Assembly (NCBI GenBank): GCA_019637645.1
Contig: JAHBVH010000021.1
Coordinates: 43,924-107,923 of the forward strand
From: Caldilineaceae bacterium
Lineage (GTDB): Bacteria > Chloroflexota > Anaerolineae > Caldilineales > Caldilineaceae
Reading direction: 5' to 3'
Length of the DNA: 64,000 nucleotides
The position numbers and the translations under genes are program-made. The notes under the pieces were generated by a model. It saw only the letters and a list, made by a program, of their open reading frames with translations, was not told where the DNA came from and made no database searches. This document shows positions 7,892-17,293 of this stretch, one piece after another; within the stretch, counting starts at the first letter, position 1, and every line of letters begins with the position of its first letter.

Positions 7892-8865
7892 GGTTGCGCC
7901 ACCCCATCTTCATGTAAATGACAAGCAGCCCAGTGACTGCGGCGATACTCGCGATAGGCTGGCATCTTCGCCCGACAAATATCCATCACTTTCGGACACC
8001 TTGTATTAAACACGCAGCCTGGTGGTAAGTCGCGTAATAAAGGCGTGATCCCAGGGATGCCTTTAAAGACGCCACGTTTGCCAATGGTCGGCAAGCTATC
8101 AATTAACATTTCCGTATAGGGATGCAGCGCCTGGGTGAAAATATCTTCCACCGACCCTAACTCCACTAAGCTTCCGGCATACATGACTGCCATCCGCGTT
8201 GCGAATTGTGCCATCAGCCCCATGTCATGGCCGATGAGAATGACCGCGCTGCCCAGATCGGACTGAAGGCGTTCAATGGTCTGCATGACTTGCCGTTGGG
8301 TCACGACGTCGAGCGCGCTGGTGGGCTCGTCGGCGATGATCACTTTGGGATGCATCGCCACGCTAATGGCAATACAGGCCCGTTGCTTCATGCCACCGCT
8401 TAATTCGTGGGGATACATACGACCAACTTTGCGGTCCAATTCCACCACGTCCAGCGCGGCATAGGCCCGTTCATTCAACATGCTCGATGACAGGCCAAGA
8501 TTATGATCTAACATGCTGTCGATAATTTGGTCTTTGATGCGCATCACAGGGTTTAGCGAATTCATCGCGCCCTGGGGGATCATGGAGATCTCTTTGCCAC
8601 GCATCTGCCGCATCTCTTCTTCGGTGAGGGTGGTTAGATCCGTATTGCCCAAGAAGAGCTGACCACCAGCAATCCGGCCCGGTGGTTTGATCATGCGTAG
8701 CAGGGCCAACGCCATCGTTGATTTGCCCGAGCCAGATTCGCCCACCAACCCTAGCCGTTCGCCTGCTTTGAGATCAAAGTTGATCTTGTTGTTGGCATAG
8801 ACAATGCCAGCGTCTGTGTAGTATTGTACATCCAGGTCTTTAACCCGTAAGACGTAATCACTCAT
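7888..8865 (-). CDS. Opp/Dpp-type importer ATPase 1
   Basis: This 325-residue ATPase has Walker A GESGSGKST, signature LSGGMKQR, Walker B IIADEPTSALD and the C-terminal CVFNTRCPKVMDIC cysteine motif of the peptide-transporter subfamily. The start MSDYVLRVKDLDVQYY was chosen because AGAGG lies just upstream; the longer frame from 8910 has no such signal and would begin with non-conserved sequence. A 283-nt gap separates it from the upstream permease, and a candidate internal promoter lies in that gap. It is coupled to ATPase 2 by a 4-bp overlap. Confidence 0.94.
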   Translation of the reverse strand: MSDYVLRVKDLDVQYYTDAGIVYANNKINFDLKAGERLGLVGESGSGKSTMALALLRMIKPPGRIAGGQLFLGNTDLTTLTEEEMRQMRGKEISMIPQGAMNSLNPVMRIKDQIIDSMLDHNLGLSSSMLNERAYAALDVVELDRKVGRMYPHELSGGMKQRACIAISVAMHPKVIIADEPTSALDVVTQRQVMQTIERLQSDLGSAVILIGHDMGLMAQFATRMAVMYAGSLVELGSVEDIFTQALHPYTEMLIDSLPTIGKRGVFKGIPGITPLLRDLPPGCVFNTRCPKVMDICRAKMPAYREYRRSHWAACHLHEDGVAQP

Positions 8866-8972
8866 GAAACCTCTACGTCCTTGTTGATAATTCAAGTTGC
8901 GACCTACCATCAGCTACGCTGGCAATCGGCACTCTAGTTGCTCCTCTGCCACGTGATGGGGCGCACCTGATT

Positions 8973-9000
8973 TTTATAATGCTATCCGCGGGAAGGGCAA
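8973..9000 (-). promoter_or_regulatory. Candidate internal promoter before the importer ATPases
   Basis: On the minus strand TTGCCC (8995-9000) and TATAAA (8973-8978) are separated by 16 nt, about 100 nt before the ATPase 1 start. It would let the ATPases, sigma factor and membrane protein be transcribed apart from the permeases. Confidence 0.35.
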
Positions 9001-9074
9001 AGCGGCGTTACCGATCAGCGATCGCCCTTCGTTGCACGCAGATGAGCTTTTCTGAAAAATACTCGTTAAACCAT

Positions 9075-9102
9075 AGAAAAGTTGCCTAAGAAAAGTTGCC
9101 TA
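9075..9102. repeat. Tandem 14-bp direct repeat
   Basis: Two exact, directly adjacent copies of AGAAAAGTTGCCTA lie in the gap between permease 2 and ATPase 1, about 75 nt upstream (minus strand) of the candidate internal promoter. They could be a regulator binding site or a slippage duplication. Confidence 0.7.
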
Positions 9103-9148
9103 TTTTGTGCAGCTTTCATGGGGTTTATCGATCCGTTGCGAAACCGGC

Positions 9149-10063
9149 CTATTCTGCTCGCCGTACGCGTGGGTTGGCGATTTCGTCTAGCCCAACCGAG
9201 ATCATGAACAACATCACAAACATCAGAATAATGGTGACAATCGGCATCATGAGCCACCACCACATCTCACGCAGGAGCGCATTTTGGTTCATCGCCCAGT
9301 AGATGGTGACACCAATGGTTGGCTCACGCAGCGGCCCGAGGCCCAACGCAGGCAAACCGACCGAGGCAAAAATGGCCCCGGTGACCGAGCCGACCAAGCT
9401 GGCACCCAAGTAGGGCAAGAGGTTGGGCAGTAATTCGCGAAAGATAATGCCCCAACTATTCATCCCATTGAGCCGCGCCATCATGACATAAGAGCGCTCG
9501 CGGAGGGTCAGCACCTGGGCGCGAATCGTCCGGGCTGGCCCCATCCACGCGGTGAGCGCAATGACATAGGCCATGCTGGTTAAGGTGAAGCTTTTGGCAT
9601 CCATCGACGAAGCAATCACGATCAGAATCAGCAAGCCAGGCACGGTCAACAAGACATCGACAACCCAGCGCACGACCACATCATACCAGCCGCCAAAAAA
9701 GGCCGAGGTAAAGCCGATGAAGGCCCCAATGCAAAGCCCAATCACACCGGCAATAAAGCCAATCCGAAAGGTTTCCCAGATGCCAAAGACCGCGACGGCC
9801 AAGAGCTCGCGTCCTTGCCCATCGGTGCCAAAGGGATGCGTGAGGGAAGGCGGTTGGCTGGCGGGTGCGCCTAAAGGATAGGCGGCCTTTTCATCCACGT
9901 ACAGTGAACCAACTACGGAAAAGAGAATAAAGAAAAGCAAGATGCCCAATCCAATGGTCAACTGGATATTCCGCCGTAAATAACGGAAGATGAGCAGGGG
10001 GCTCCCAGCCTCTTTGGTTCGCGTCGTCGTTAAATTGGGGGCAGATGCACTCTGGACACTCAT
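9149..10063 (-). CDS. Opp/Dpp-type importer permease 2 (OppC-like)
   Basis: This 304-residue inner-membrane permease has an N-terminal helix (about residues 30-52), a periplasmic segment with the family motif HPFGTDGQGRELL, and then a BPD_transp_1 domain with five helices and the EAA-type loop around RSYVMMARLNGMNSWGIIFRELLPN. The start at 10063 (MSVQSASAP) is preceded by GAGGGGAAG inside the end of permease 1. The longer frame from 10096 overlaps that gene without a signal. It pairs with the upstream permease to form the channel. Confidence 0.94.
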   Translation of the reverse strand: MSVQSASAPNLTTTRTKEAGSPLLIFRYLRRNIQLTIGLGILLFFILFSVVGSLYVDEKAAYPLGAPASQPPSLTHPFGTDGQGRELLAVAVFGIWETFRIGFIAGVIGLCIGAFIGFTSAFFGGWYDVVVRWVVDVLLTVPGLLILIVIASSMDAKSFTLTSMAYVIALTAWMGPARTIRAQVLTLRERSYVMMARLNGMNSWGIIFRELLPNLLPYLGASLVGSVTGAIFASVGLPALGLGPLREPTIGVTIYWAMNQNALLREMWWWLMMPIVTIILMFVMLFMISVGLDEIANPRVRRAE

Positions 10064-10064
10064 A

Positions 10065-11069
10065 TTACTTCCCCTCATAGGCAATGCGCGGGTCAAGCAG
10101 TGGATAGATCAAATCGACAATAAACATGGCAATGCCAATGGCAACCGTGAGGATAAAGACAATGCCGTAGATCAAGAAGTAGTCGAGCTGCCGGATCGAA
10201 TTGGCAAGCAAGGTTCCCAGCCCTGGGTACCGAAAGACCACCTCCACCAAGACGGAGCCAGAAATAATATAGCTAAAGGCAATAGCCAACCCCGTGACTT
10301 GAGGCAACAAGGCATTACGCACGGCGTAGCGGTAGAATAACCGCCAATTCTTCAACCCCTTGGCCTCGCCAAAGGTCATATAATCCTCACCCTGCACTGT
10401 CACCATCATGCCGCGCATGCCAATGGCCCAGCCACCGGCGGTGGTAAGGATAAAGGCCAGCGCGGGCAGCGTGGCATATTTGATGATCTCCAGAATGAAA
10501 CTGAGGTTTAGCCGCGGTAATTTGGTGGCATCATAGGCCCCGCCAAGTGGGAGCAATTGCCACTTAAAGGCCACAAAATAGATCAACAGTAACCCGACAA
10601 TAAAGGCGGGTACCGCCCCGATGATCAAAAATCCTGGCATAATATGCCTAAAGAAGAAACTCGACCTACTCCAGGCCATGAGCGCACCAATTAAGGTCCC
10701 TAGAAAAAAGGTGATTAAGGTGGTGACCGAGAGTAAGCCTACCGTCCACCAGATCGCTTGGCCGATCAATTCGGGGACCGTTTTGGGGAAATTGGCAATG
10801 GAATAGCCTAGGTTGAAACGCGCCATGTCACCCATATAGGTGAGGTATTGTTTCCAAACCGGCTGGTCTAGCCCAAATTTCTTTTCATAGCTTTGGACCA
10901 TCTCCTCAAAGCCGGGAGGAATGTACCCACTGCGAGAAGCCTGTTCCAGTAGCTTCTCGCGCAGCGGATTACGCGGTGTCAGCTTGGGAATGAAGAAATT
11001 TAACGTTGCCGCCGACCAAATCACCAAAAAGACGAGCAGCAGACGTTTGACAAAGTAGGATATTGGCAT
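10065..11069 (-). CDS. Opp/Dpp-type importer permease 1 (OppB-like)
   Basis: This 334-residue permease has an N-terminal helix (residues 8-28, LLLVFLVIWSAATLNFFIP), a long periplasmic loop, and five further helices with the cytoplasmic EAA loop TFGEAKGLKNWRLFYRYAVRNALLPQ. It ends in the family-typical LIYPLLDPRI. It lies 141 nt downstream of the last binding-protein gene; a hairpin plus T8 tract in that gap probably lowers its expression relative to the binding protein. One nucleotide separates its stop from permease 2. Confidence 0.95.
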   Translation of the reverse strand: MPISYFVKRLLLVFLVIWSAATLNFFIPKLTPRNPLREKLLEQASRSGYIPPGFEEMVQSYEKKFGLDQPVWKQYLTYMGDMARFNLGYSIANFPKTVPELIGQAIWWTVGLLSVTTLITFFLGTLIGALMAWSRSSFFFRHIMPGFLIIGAVPAFIVGLLLIYFVAFKWQLLPLGGAYDATKLPRLNLSFILEIIKYATLPALAFILTTAGGWAIGMRGMMVTVQGEDYMTFGEAKGLKNWRLFYRYAVRNALLPQVTGLAIAFSYIISGSVLVEVVFRYPGLGTLLANSIRQLDYFLIYGIVFILTVAIGIAMFIVDLIYPLLDPRIAYEGK

Positions 11070-11137
11070 TGATAGACTCCCAAAAGGAAAGCAACGGGAT
11101 CGGAACCCCGATCACCAATCCCGTCAACACAGAAAAA

Positions 11138-11192
11138 AAAGCGACCTACGGCGTCGTTGCCTTCCCTCCTTGTTGGCAAGACAGCGACGCCG
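11138..11192 (-). terminator. Attenuator-like hairpin between binding protein and permease
   Basis: On the minus strand CGGCGTCG pairs with CGACGCCG (11185-11192 with 11149-11156). TTGCC/GGCAA forms an inner helix, and eight T residues follow about 8 nt after the stem. It sits between the abundant binding-protein gene and the permeases, where partial termination is common. Confidence 0.5.
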
Positions 11193-11210
11193 CAAGGTTA
11201 GCTGACAGCA

Positions 11211-13064
11211 CTACGCTGCCGGTTTTAGATGTTGTAAGATGATCGGGAAGGTTAGGTGCCAGAAAGCGCCATTGAGATAAGGATCATCTTGGGTGGGCCA
11301 GCCGGTCCAATAAGTCTGGTTGTAGGGGATGCGATGCAGCCATTGTTGGATCGGGCAGTCGGGCAGCTCGTCCAAGAAGATCGCCAACGCTTGTAGATAG
11401 AGATCCATATAGGCCGGATCTTCCAGGGCCACTTTTGCCATTTCCTCCAGCACCGCGTCATAATCTGCGTTGCGGAAGCGCGAGTTGTAGGTGGTTGGCG
11501 TGCCAACGGGTTGGTAGTATTTGCTGGTGTACATGTCCAGGGTATCGAAGGGGTCGTTGATGCTACCGCCATGGCCGTTGAGCCAGATATGCTCGCGGCC
11601 TTCGCTGATCTGCGTGCCGTGGTCGGCGGGCATTTGGAATTCCAGGTCAAAGCCGCCTTGGCGGAGTTGCTCGGCCAACACCGGCCCAATGTCGGCAAAG
11701 ATCCCCCAGCCACCGATAATGTCGCTAATGCGGGCGCCATCCTTGACCCAGAAGCCTTCGCTGTCCTTCTCATACCCAGCGGCGGCCATGCGTTCGGCGG
11801 CTTTTTCCAGGTTATGTTCGGCGGTGTTGTACTTTTCCAGCAAGGGCTTGGCGGCTTCAAAGAAGGGTTCCAACCCGGCATATTGCGGGAAGGGCAGGGT
11901 CGTGAGAATCCCCGAGCCTTCGAGCGCTACTTCTAACATCTGTTCGCGATCAATGGTGTAGCTGACCGCCCACCGCACATTCTTGTCGGCAAAGGCCCCT
12001 TCGTCGCAGTTGAACCAGAAGGAGGTCGGCCACCAGTCCATATACCCCAGCGGCAGCTCGCGACCTGTGTGCGTGATGATCTTGTCGTTTTGGGCCACCA
12101 CCTGCTTGATGGTCGTGGCACGAAGATCCAACAACGAATCGAGTTCGTTGTTGATGACCATTTGGGCCAAGGTGGTTTCATCCGCGGCGGGCAGATTGAG
12201 AATGCGTTCGACCGCGGGCAATTCGGCCACGAAACCAGTCTTTACCGCCCACCAATCATCCCGGCGATCCACAAATTTCTGTTGCGGTGTCCACGCCGTG
12301 ATCTTATATGGCCCGGTGCAGAGGGGCAACCCTTGTTCCGGATCATAGCCTTGATACGCGGCCACATCTTCCACATCCTTGTAGATGTGTTCGGGCACAA
12401 TGTAGATGCCGGTGTCGAACTTGTACATCAGATGGCTGAACATGAAGCGGGGGCGGGGCTCAAAAAAGGTAATGAGTGCCGTGGAATCATCCACCGCGGT
12501 GGCGGACTCGACCCATTTAGAAACTTCCGTGGAGTTGCGAACCTTGACAACATCGGGATTGTTGCCGTTTTCCATCAGCATGTTGATGGTGAAGGCGACG
12601 TCTTTGGCGGTAAAGGGGGTGCCATCACTCCACTCGACGCCACTGCGAATTCTGATGGTGAGTTCGGTGTAGTCGTCGTTGTACTCATAGCTTTCGGCCA
12701 ACCATGGGATGTACTCGTCGGCAAAGGCTGAGTAGAAATAGAGGGGCTCCCAGAGCGCCGCGTTGCCGATCTGGTGGGTTGCGCCCGTGGCATAGGGATT
12801 GCCCAACCCGACATCGACAAACTGACCTTGGTTACCGCCGTTCATGAGGATCAGTGTGCGTTCGCGAGGTACTTCCGGCAGATCGGCGAGCGCTGCTGTA
12901 TCAGCCGCCGCGGGGGTGGTCGCATCGCTGACCGCGGTGGCTGCGTTGGGGTCAGCCTCGCTGCCAGGCGCCGGTGGTGTACCACAGGCCGCTAGCGCAA
13001 TCCCAGCGGAAGCAATCCCGCTCAGGCGGAGAAAATCACGCCGATTCAAATTTGCATCTTTCAT
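11211..13064 (-). CDS. Family 5 solute-binding lipoprotein, copy 1
   Basis: This 617-residue extracytoplasmic binding lipoprotein of the peptide-type ABC importer (SBP_bac_5) has a signal combining a twin-arginine-like NRRDFLRLSG with the lipobox LAAC (Cys near residue 26), followed by a Pro/Ala/Thr-rich linker. The mature domain contains WLAESYEYNDDYTELTIRIR, the SDGTPFTAKDVAFT block and TGPYKITAWTP, all typical of the family. The start was set at 13064 by AAGGAG 7 nt upstream; the longer frame from 13151 has no RBS. Most residues are shared with the two neighbouring copies. It is the copy closest to the permeases. Confidence 0.95.
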   Translation of the reverse strand: MKDANLNRRDFLRLSGIASAGIALAACGTPPAPGSEADPNAATAVSDATTPAAADTAALADLPEVPRERTLILMNGGNQGQFVDVGLGNPYATGATHQIGNAALWEPLYFYSAFADEYIPWLAESYEYNDDYTELTIRIRSGVEWSDGTPFTAKDVAFTINMLMENGNNPDVVKVRNSTEVSKWVESATAVDDSTALITFFEPRPRFMFSHLMYKFDTGIYIVPEHIYKDVEDVAAYQGYDPEQGLPLCTGPYKITAWTPQQKFVDRRDDWWAVKTGFVAELPAVERILNLPAADETTLAQMVINNELDSLLDLRATTIKQVVAQNDKIITHTGRELPLGYMDWWPTSFWFNCDEGAFADKNVRWAVSYTIDREQMLEVALEGSGILTTLPFPQYAGLEPFFEAAKPLLEKYNTAEHNLEKAAERMAAAGYEKDSEGFWVKDGARISDIIGGWGIFADIGPVLAEQLRQGGFDLEFQMPADHGTQISEGREHIWLNGHGGSINDPFDTLDMYTSKYYQPVGTPTTYNSRFRNADYDAVLEEMAKVALEDPAYMDLYLQALAIFLDELPDCPIQQWLHRIPYNQTYWTGWPTQDDPYLNGAFWHLTFPIILQHLKPAA

Positions 13065-13362
13065 TGGGTCACTCCTTGGTTCTTCTTGTGAATCCGGTTT
13101 ATTGAAGCGAAATGAAGAAGCGGAACGTCGTCCTATCCATCTGCTCGTCATGCCCGATCGCTATGCCCGCTTGTGGGGTGGAGTGAGCAGGGTTGGCGGA
13201 AAACGGATAGTGGCATAGGTATGTCAATTGGGGCTCGGCCTGGAGATAGTGGGAGCCAGAGCAAGCCCCAAAGTAACCTCAATGGAAACCGTAAGCCCCC
13301 GGCCAAGTCACACAACGCACGGCGTGTTCCCTGCAATACACCGCGTGGCTTGGCGGGTTAAT

Positions 13363-15207
13363 TTAGGCGGCTGGTTTCAGATGCTGTAGAACCAGCGGGA
13401 AGGTTAGGTGCCAGAAAGCACCATTGACGTAGGGATCGTCTTGGGTGGGCCAGCCAGTCCAATAGGTCTGGTTGTAGGGAATTCGGTGTAAGAACTGCTG
13501 GATTGGGCAGTCGGGCAGTTCGTCCAAGAAGATCTCCAACGCTTGCAAGTAAAGACCCATATACGAAGGGTCTTCCAGCGAGACTTTGGCCATCTCTTCC
13601 ATAATGGCATCAAAGTTTTCGTTGCGGAAGCGCGAGTTATAGGTGGCCGGTGTACCAACGGGTTGATAGTACTTGCTCGTGAACATATCGAGGGTGTCGA
13701 AGGGATCGTTGATGCTGCCGCCATGCCCATCAATCCAGATGTGCTCGCGGCCTTCGCTGATCTGGGTGCCGTGATCGGCGGGCATTTGGAATTCTAGGTC
13801 AAAGCCGCCTTGGCGGAGTTGCTCGGCCAACACCGGCCCAATGTCGGCAAAGACGCCCCACCCACCGATGATGTCGCTGATCCGCTCACCGTCTTTGGCC
13901 CAGAAGCCTTCGCTGTCCTTCGCATACCCGGCCGCGGCCATGCGTTCGGCGGCCTTGTCTAGGTTATATTCGGCCGTGTTGTACTTTTCCAGCAAGGGCT
14001 TGGCGGCTTCGAAGAAGGGTTCCAACCCGGCATATTGGGGGAAGGGCAAGGTCGTTAGGACCCCAGAACCTTCGAGCGCTACTTCTAACATCTGTTCGCG
14101 ATTGATCGTGTGGCTGACCGCCCACCGCACATTCTTGTCGGCAAAGGCCCCTTCGTCGCAGTTGAACCAGAAGGAGGTCGGCCACCAGTCGATGTAGCCC
14201 ATCGGCAACTCGCGCCCTGTGTGCGTGATGATCTTCTCATTCTGGGCCACCACTTGCTTGATCGTCGTTGCGAGGAGACTCAAGCACGAGTCGATCTCAT
14301 TATTGATGACCATCTGGGCCATGGTGGTTTCGTCGGCGGTGGGGAGCGCCAAAATGCGCTCGACCGCGGGCAACTCGGCCACAAAACCGCTCTTCACCGC
14401 CCACCAATCCTCGCGGCGGTCAATGAACTTCTGTTGGGCTGTCCACGCCGTGATCTTATACGGCCCCGTGCAGACCGGCAAGCCCGTGGCGGGATCGTAG
14501 CCTTGGTACGCGGCGACATCTGCCACCTCTTTGTAGATGTGTTCGGGAATGATGTAGAGCCCCGTGTCAAATTTAGAAGAGAGATGGCTGAACATGAAGC
14601 GGGGGCGCGGCTCAAAGAAGACAACCTTGGCGGTCGAATCGTCCACGGCGGTCGCTTCCTGCACCCATTTGCCGACTTCGGTGGAGTTTCGAATTTTGGC
14701 CGCATTGGGATCATTGCCGTTTTCCATCAGCATATTCAGCGTAAAAGCAACATCGTTGGCGGTGAACGGCGCACCGTCACTCCACTCGACGCCACTCCGA
14801 ATCTTGATGGTGAGTTCGGTGTAGTCGTCGTTGTATTCGTAGCTTTCGGCCAACCAGGGAATATACTCGTCGGCAAAGGCCGAGTAGAAATAGAGGGGTT
14901 CCCACAGCGCCGCGCTCCCAATCTGGTGGGTTGCGCCGGTGGCATAGGGATTGCCCAGCCCTACATCCGTAAACTGGCCTTGGCTGCCGCCAAACATGAT
15001 GATCAGGGTATTCTCACGCGCTACTTCTTTGATGTCACCCGTTGCCGCGGGCGCGCTTGTGGCGTCGCCTGCGACAACAGCAGTGGTATTAGGATCAGCT
15101 TCGCTGCCTGGTGCAGGGGGGGTGCCACAGGCTGCTAGCATTACCCCAGCCGAGGCTAACCCACTCAGCCGTAGAAAATCACGGCGGTTGAGATTGATGT
15201 CGGTCAT
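13363..15207 (-). CDS. Family 5 solute-binding lipoprotein, copy 2
   Basis: This 614-residue paralogue has the same architecture: NRRDFLRLSG, lipobox LAAC, acidic/Thr linker and SBP_bac_5 domain. The start has AAGGAG 8 nt upstream. Differences from copy 1 cluster in the linker and in scattered surface positions; the blocks around the C-terminus (DELPDCPIQQ and YNQTYWTGWPTQDDPY) are nearly identical. It is separated from copy 1 by 298 nt and from copy 3 by 211 nt without an intervening gene. It probably feeds the same permease pair, perhaps with different ligand preference. Confidence 0.95.
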   Translation of the reverse strand: MTDINLNRRDFLRLSGLASAGVMLAACGTPPAPGSEADPNTTAVVAGDATSAPAATGDIKEVARENTLIIMFGGSQGQFTDVGLGNPYATGATHQIGSAALWEPLYFYSAFADEYIPWLAESYEYNDDYTELTIKIRSGVEWSDGAPFTANDVAFTLNMLMENGNDPNAAKIRNSTEVGKWVQEATAVDDSTAKVVFFEPRPRFMFSHLSSKFDTGLYIIPEHIYKEVADVAAYQGYDPATGLPVCTGPYKITAWTAQQKFIDRREDWWAVKSGFVAELPAVERILALPTADETTMAQMVINNEIDSCLSLLATTIKQVVAQNEKIITHTGRELPMGYIDWWPTSFWFNCDEGAFADKNVRWAVSHTINREQMLEVALEGSGVLTTLPFPQYAGLEPFFEAAKPLLEKYNTAEYNLDKAAERMAAAGYAKDSEGFWAKDGERISDIIGGWGVFADIGPVLAEQLRQGGFDLEFQMPADHGTQISEGREHIWIDGHGGSINDPFDTLDMFTSKYYQPVGTPATYNSRFRNENFDAIMEEMAKVSLEDPSYMGLYLQALEIFLDELPDCPIQQFLHRIPYNQTYWTGWPTQDDPYVNGAFWHLTFPLVLQHLKPAA

Positions 15208-15418
15208 GCACTAGACTCCTTGGTTCGTCCTCGAAAATAGTTGCTTGTCGAGCGAAAGTGTTTGCCGCACCCCGAAGAAAGGCAGAGGAGCGGTCCAATG
15301 GCGACAATTTGGGGAGTTGCCATTGGTGAAGGTAGGCTCGGAGGACGGGCCTACCTTGGGTGAGTGGCGCCGGTTGGGGGCAACCGTTGGCTGGTACCCC
15401 TGTCTGGCTGGTCCGCGA

Positions 15419-17293
15419 CTAGGCGGCTGGTTTCAGATGTTGCAAAATCAGCGGGAAGGTTAACGCCCAGAACGCGCCATTGACGTAAGGATCGTCTTGG
15501 GTGGGCCAGCCGGTCCAATAGGTCTGGTTGTAGGGGATGCGATGTAACCATTGTTGGATCGGGCAGTCGGGCAGCTCGTCCAGGAAGATCTCTAATGCTT
15601 GCAGATAGAGATCCATGTAGCCTGCATCCTCTTTCGGCACCTTGGCCATCTCTTCGAGGATGGCGTCATAATCGGTATTGCGCCAGCGGGAATTGTAGGT
15701 GGTTGGCGTGCCGACAGGTTGATAGTATTTGCTGGTGTACATGTCGAGGGTATCAAAGGGGTCGTTGATGCTACCGCCGTGGCCGTTGAGCCAGATATGC
15801 TCGCGGCCTTCGCTGATCTGCGTGCCATGGTCGGCGGGCATTTGGAAGTCCAGGTCAAAGCCGCCTTGGCGGAGTTGCTCGGCCAACACCGGCCCAATGT
15901 CGGCAAAGACAGTCCAGCCACCGATGATGTCGCTAATGCGCGCACCATCCTTGACCCAGAAGCCTTCGCTGTCTTTCTCATACCCAGCGGCGGCCATATG
16001 TTCGGCGGCCTTATCCAGGTTATGTTCCATGGTATTGTACTTTTCTAGCAAGGGCTTGGCGGCTTCAAAGAAGGGTTCCAACCCGGCATATTGCGGGAAA
16101 GGCAAAGGCGTGAGAATCCCCGAGCCTTCGAGCGCTACTTCTAACATCTGTTCGCGATTGATCGTATAGCTGACCGCCCACCGCACATTCTTGTCGGCAA
16201 AGGCCCCTTCGTCGCAGTTGAACCAGAAGGAGGTCGGCCACCAGTCGATGTAGCCCAGGGGCAGCTCGCGACCTGTGTGGGTGATGATCTTCTCATTCTG
16301 GGCCACCACTTGCTTGATCGTCGCGGCGCGTAGATCGAGCACTGAGTCGATCTCGTTGTTGATGACCATTTGGGCCATGGTCGTTTCGTCGGCAATGGGG
16401 AGCACCAAAATGCGCTCGACCGCGGGCAATTCGGCCACGAAACCCGTCTTCACTGCCCACCAATCATCGCGACGGTCGATAAATTTCTGTTGCGCTGTCC
16501 ACGCCGTGATCTTATACGGCCCGGTGCAGACCGGTAGGCCGGCGGCGGGATCATATTCCTGGAAGGTAGCCACGTCTTCTACATCTTTGAAGATGTGTTC
16601 GGGCACAATCTTGATACAGGTATCGAATTTGGCCGAGAGATGGCTGAACATGAAGCGGGGGCGGGGCTCAAAGAAGACAATGCGTACTGTGGAGTCATCA
16701 ACTGCGCTGGTTTCTTGGATCCACTTGGCGACTTCGGTCGAGTTGCTGAGCTTGGTAGCATCGGGGTCAAGCCCATTGGTCTGCAACATATTCAAGGTAA
16801 AGGCAACATCGTTGGCGGTGAAGGGCGTGCCGTCACTCCACTCGACACCACTGCGAATTTTGACGGTGAGTTCGGTATAGTCGTCGTTGTATTCGTAGCT
16901 TTCGGCCAACCACGGAATATGCTCATCGGCAAAAGCAGAATAAAAATAAAGGGGTTCCCATAGGGCCGCGCTCCCCATTTGATGGGACGCGCCGGTGGCG
17001 TAGGGGTTGCCGAGCCCTACATCCGTAAACTGGCCTTGGGTTCCGCCGAACATGACAATCAATGTTTTGTCGCGTGGAACATCAGCAACCGCCGTGGAAG
17101 TGGTGGGTGCCGCACTGCTAGCTGTATCGGCTGGGGCTGCATTGGGATCAGCTTCACTGCCTGGCGCGGGGGGAGTGCCACAGGCGGTGGCCACGACACC
17201 AACGGCAGCTAAACCACTGAGGCGAAGAAAATCGCGACGACTGATATCATAGTTGACTTTCATTTCGCTCTGCTGGGGCGTCTTTGCAGACAT
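15419..17293 (-). CDS. Family 5 solute-binding lipoprotein, copy 3
   Basis: This 624-residue paralogue is the first gene of the minus-strand importer run. Its N-terminus is longer (MSAKTPQQSEMKVNYD before SRRDFLRLSG), and its lipobox is the less common VATAC rather than LAAC. The start at 17293 is supported by GGAGG 6 nt upstream, better than the internal ATG at 17263. The mature domain is very close to the other two copies. Because it is promoter-proximal it may be the most highly transcribed copy; the upstream gap holds the likely operon promoter, which I could not define with confidence. Confidence 0.95.
   Translation of the reverse strand: MSAKTPQQSEMKVNYDISRRDFLRLSGLAAVGVVATACGTPPAPGSEADPNAAPADTASSAAPTTSTAVADVPRDKTLIVMFGGTQGQFTDVGLGNPYATGASHQMGSAALWEPLYFYSAFADEHIPWLAESYEYNDDYTELTVKIRSGVEWSDGTPFTANDVAFTLNMLQTNGLDPDATKLSNSTEVAKWIQETSAVDDSTVRIVFFEPRPRFMFSHLSAKFDTCIKIVPEHIFKDVEDVATFQEYDPAAGLPVCTGPYKITAWTAQQKFIDRRDDWWAVKTGFVAELPAVERILVLPIADETTMAQMVINNEIDSVLDLRAATIKQVVAQNEKIITHTGRELPLGYIDWWPTSFWFNCDEGAFADKNVRWAVSYTINREQMLEVALEGSGILTPLPFPQYAGLEPFFEAAKPLLEKYNTMEHNLDKAAEHMAAAGYEKDSEGFWVKDGARISDIIGGWTVFADIGPVLAEQLRQGGFDLDFQMPADHGTQISEGREHIWLNGHGGSINDPFDTLDMYTSKYYQPVGTPTTYNSRWRNTDYDAILEEMAKVPKEDAGYMDLYLQALEIFLDELPDCPIQQWLHRIPYNQTYWTGWPTQDDPYVNGAFWALTFPLILQHLKPAA

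Noticed and set aside
14110..15138. 342-codon open frame antisense to binding lipoprotein copy 2 (similar ones at 12069-12731 and 16595-16963)
   Set aside because: It lies wholly inside a well-conserved lipoprotein gene, has no RBS, and the same shadow appears in all three paralogues because of their codon bias.
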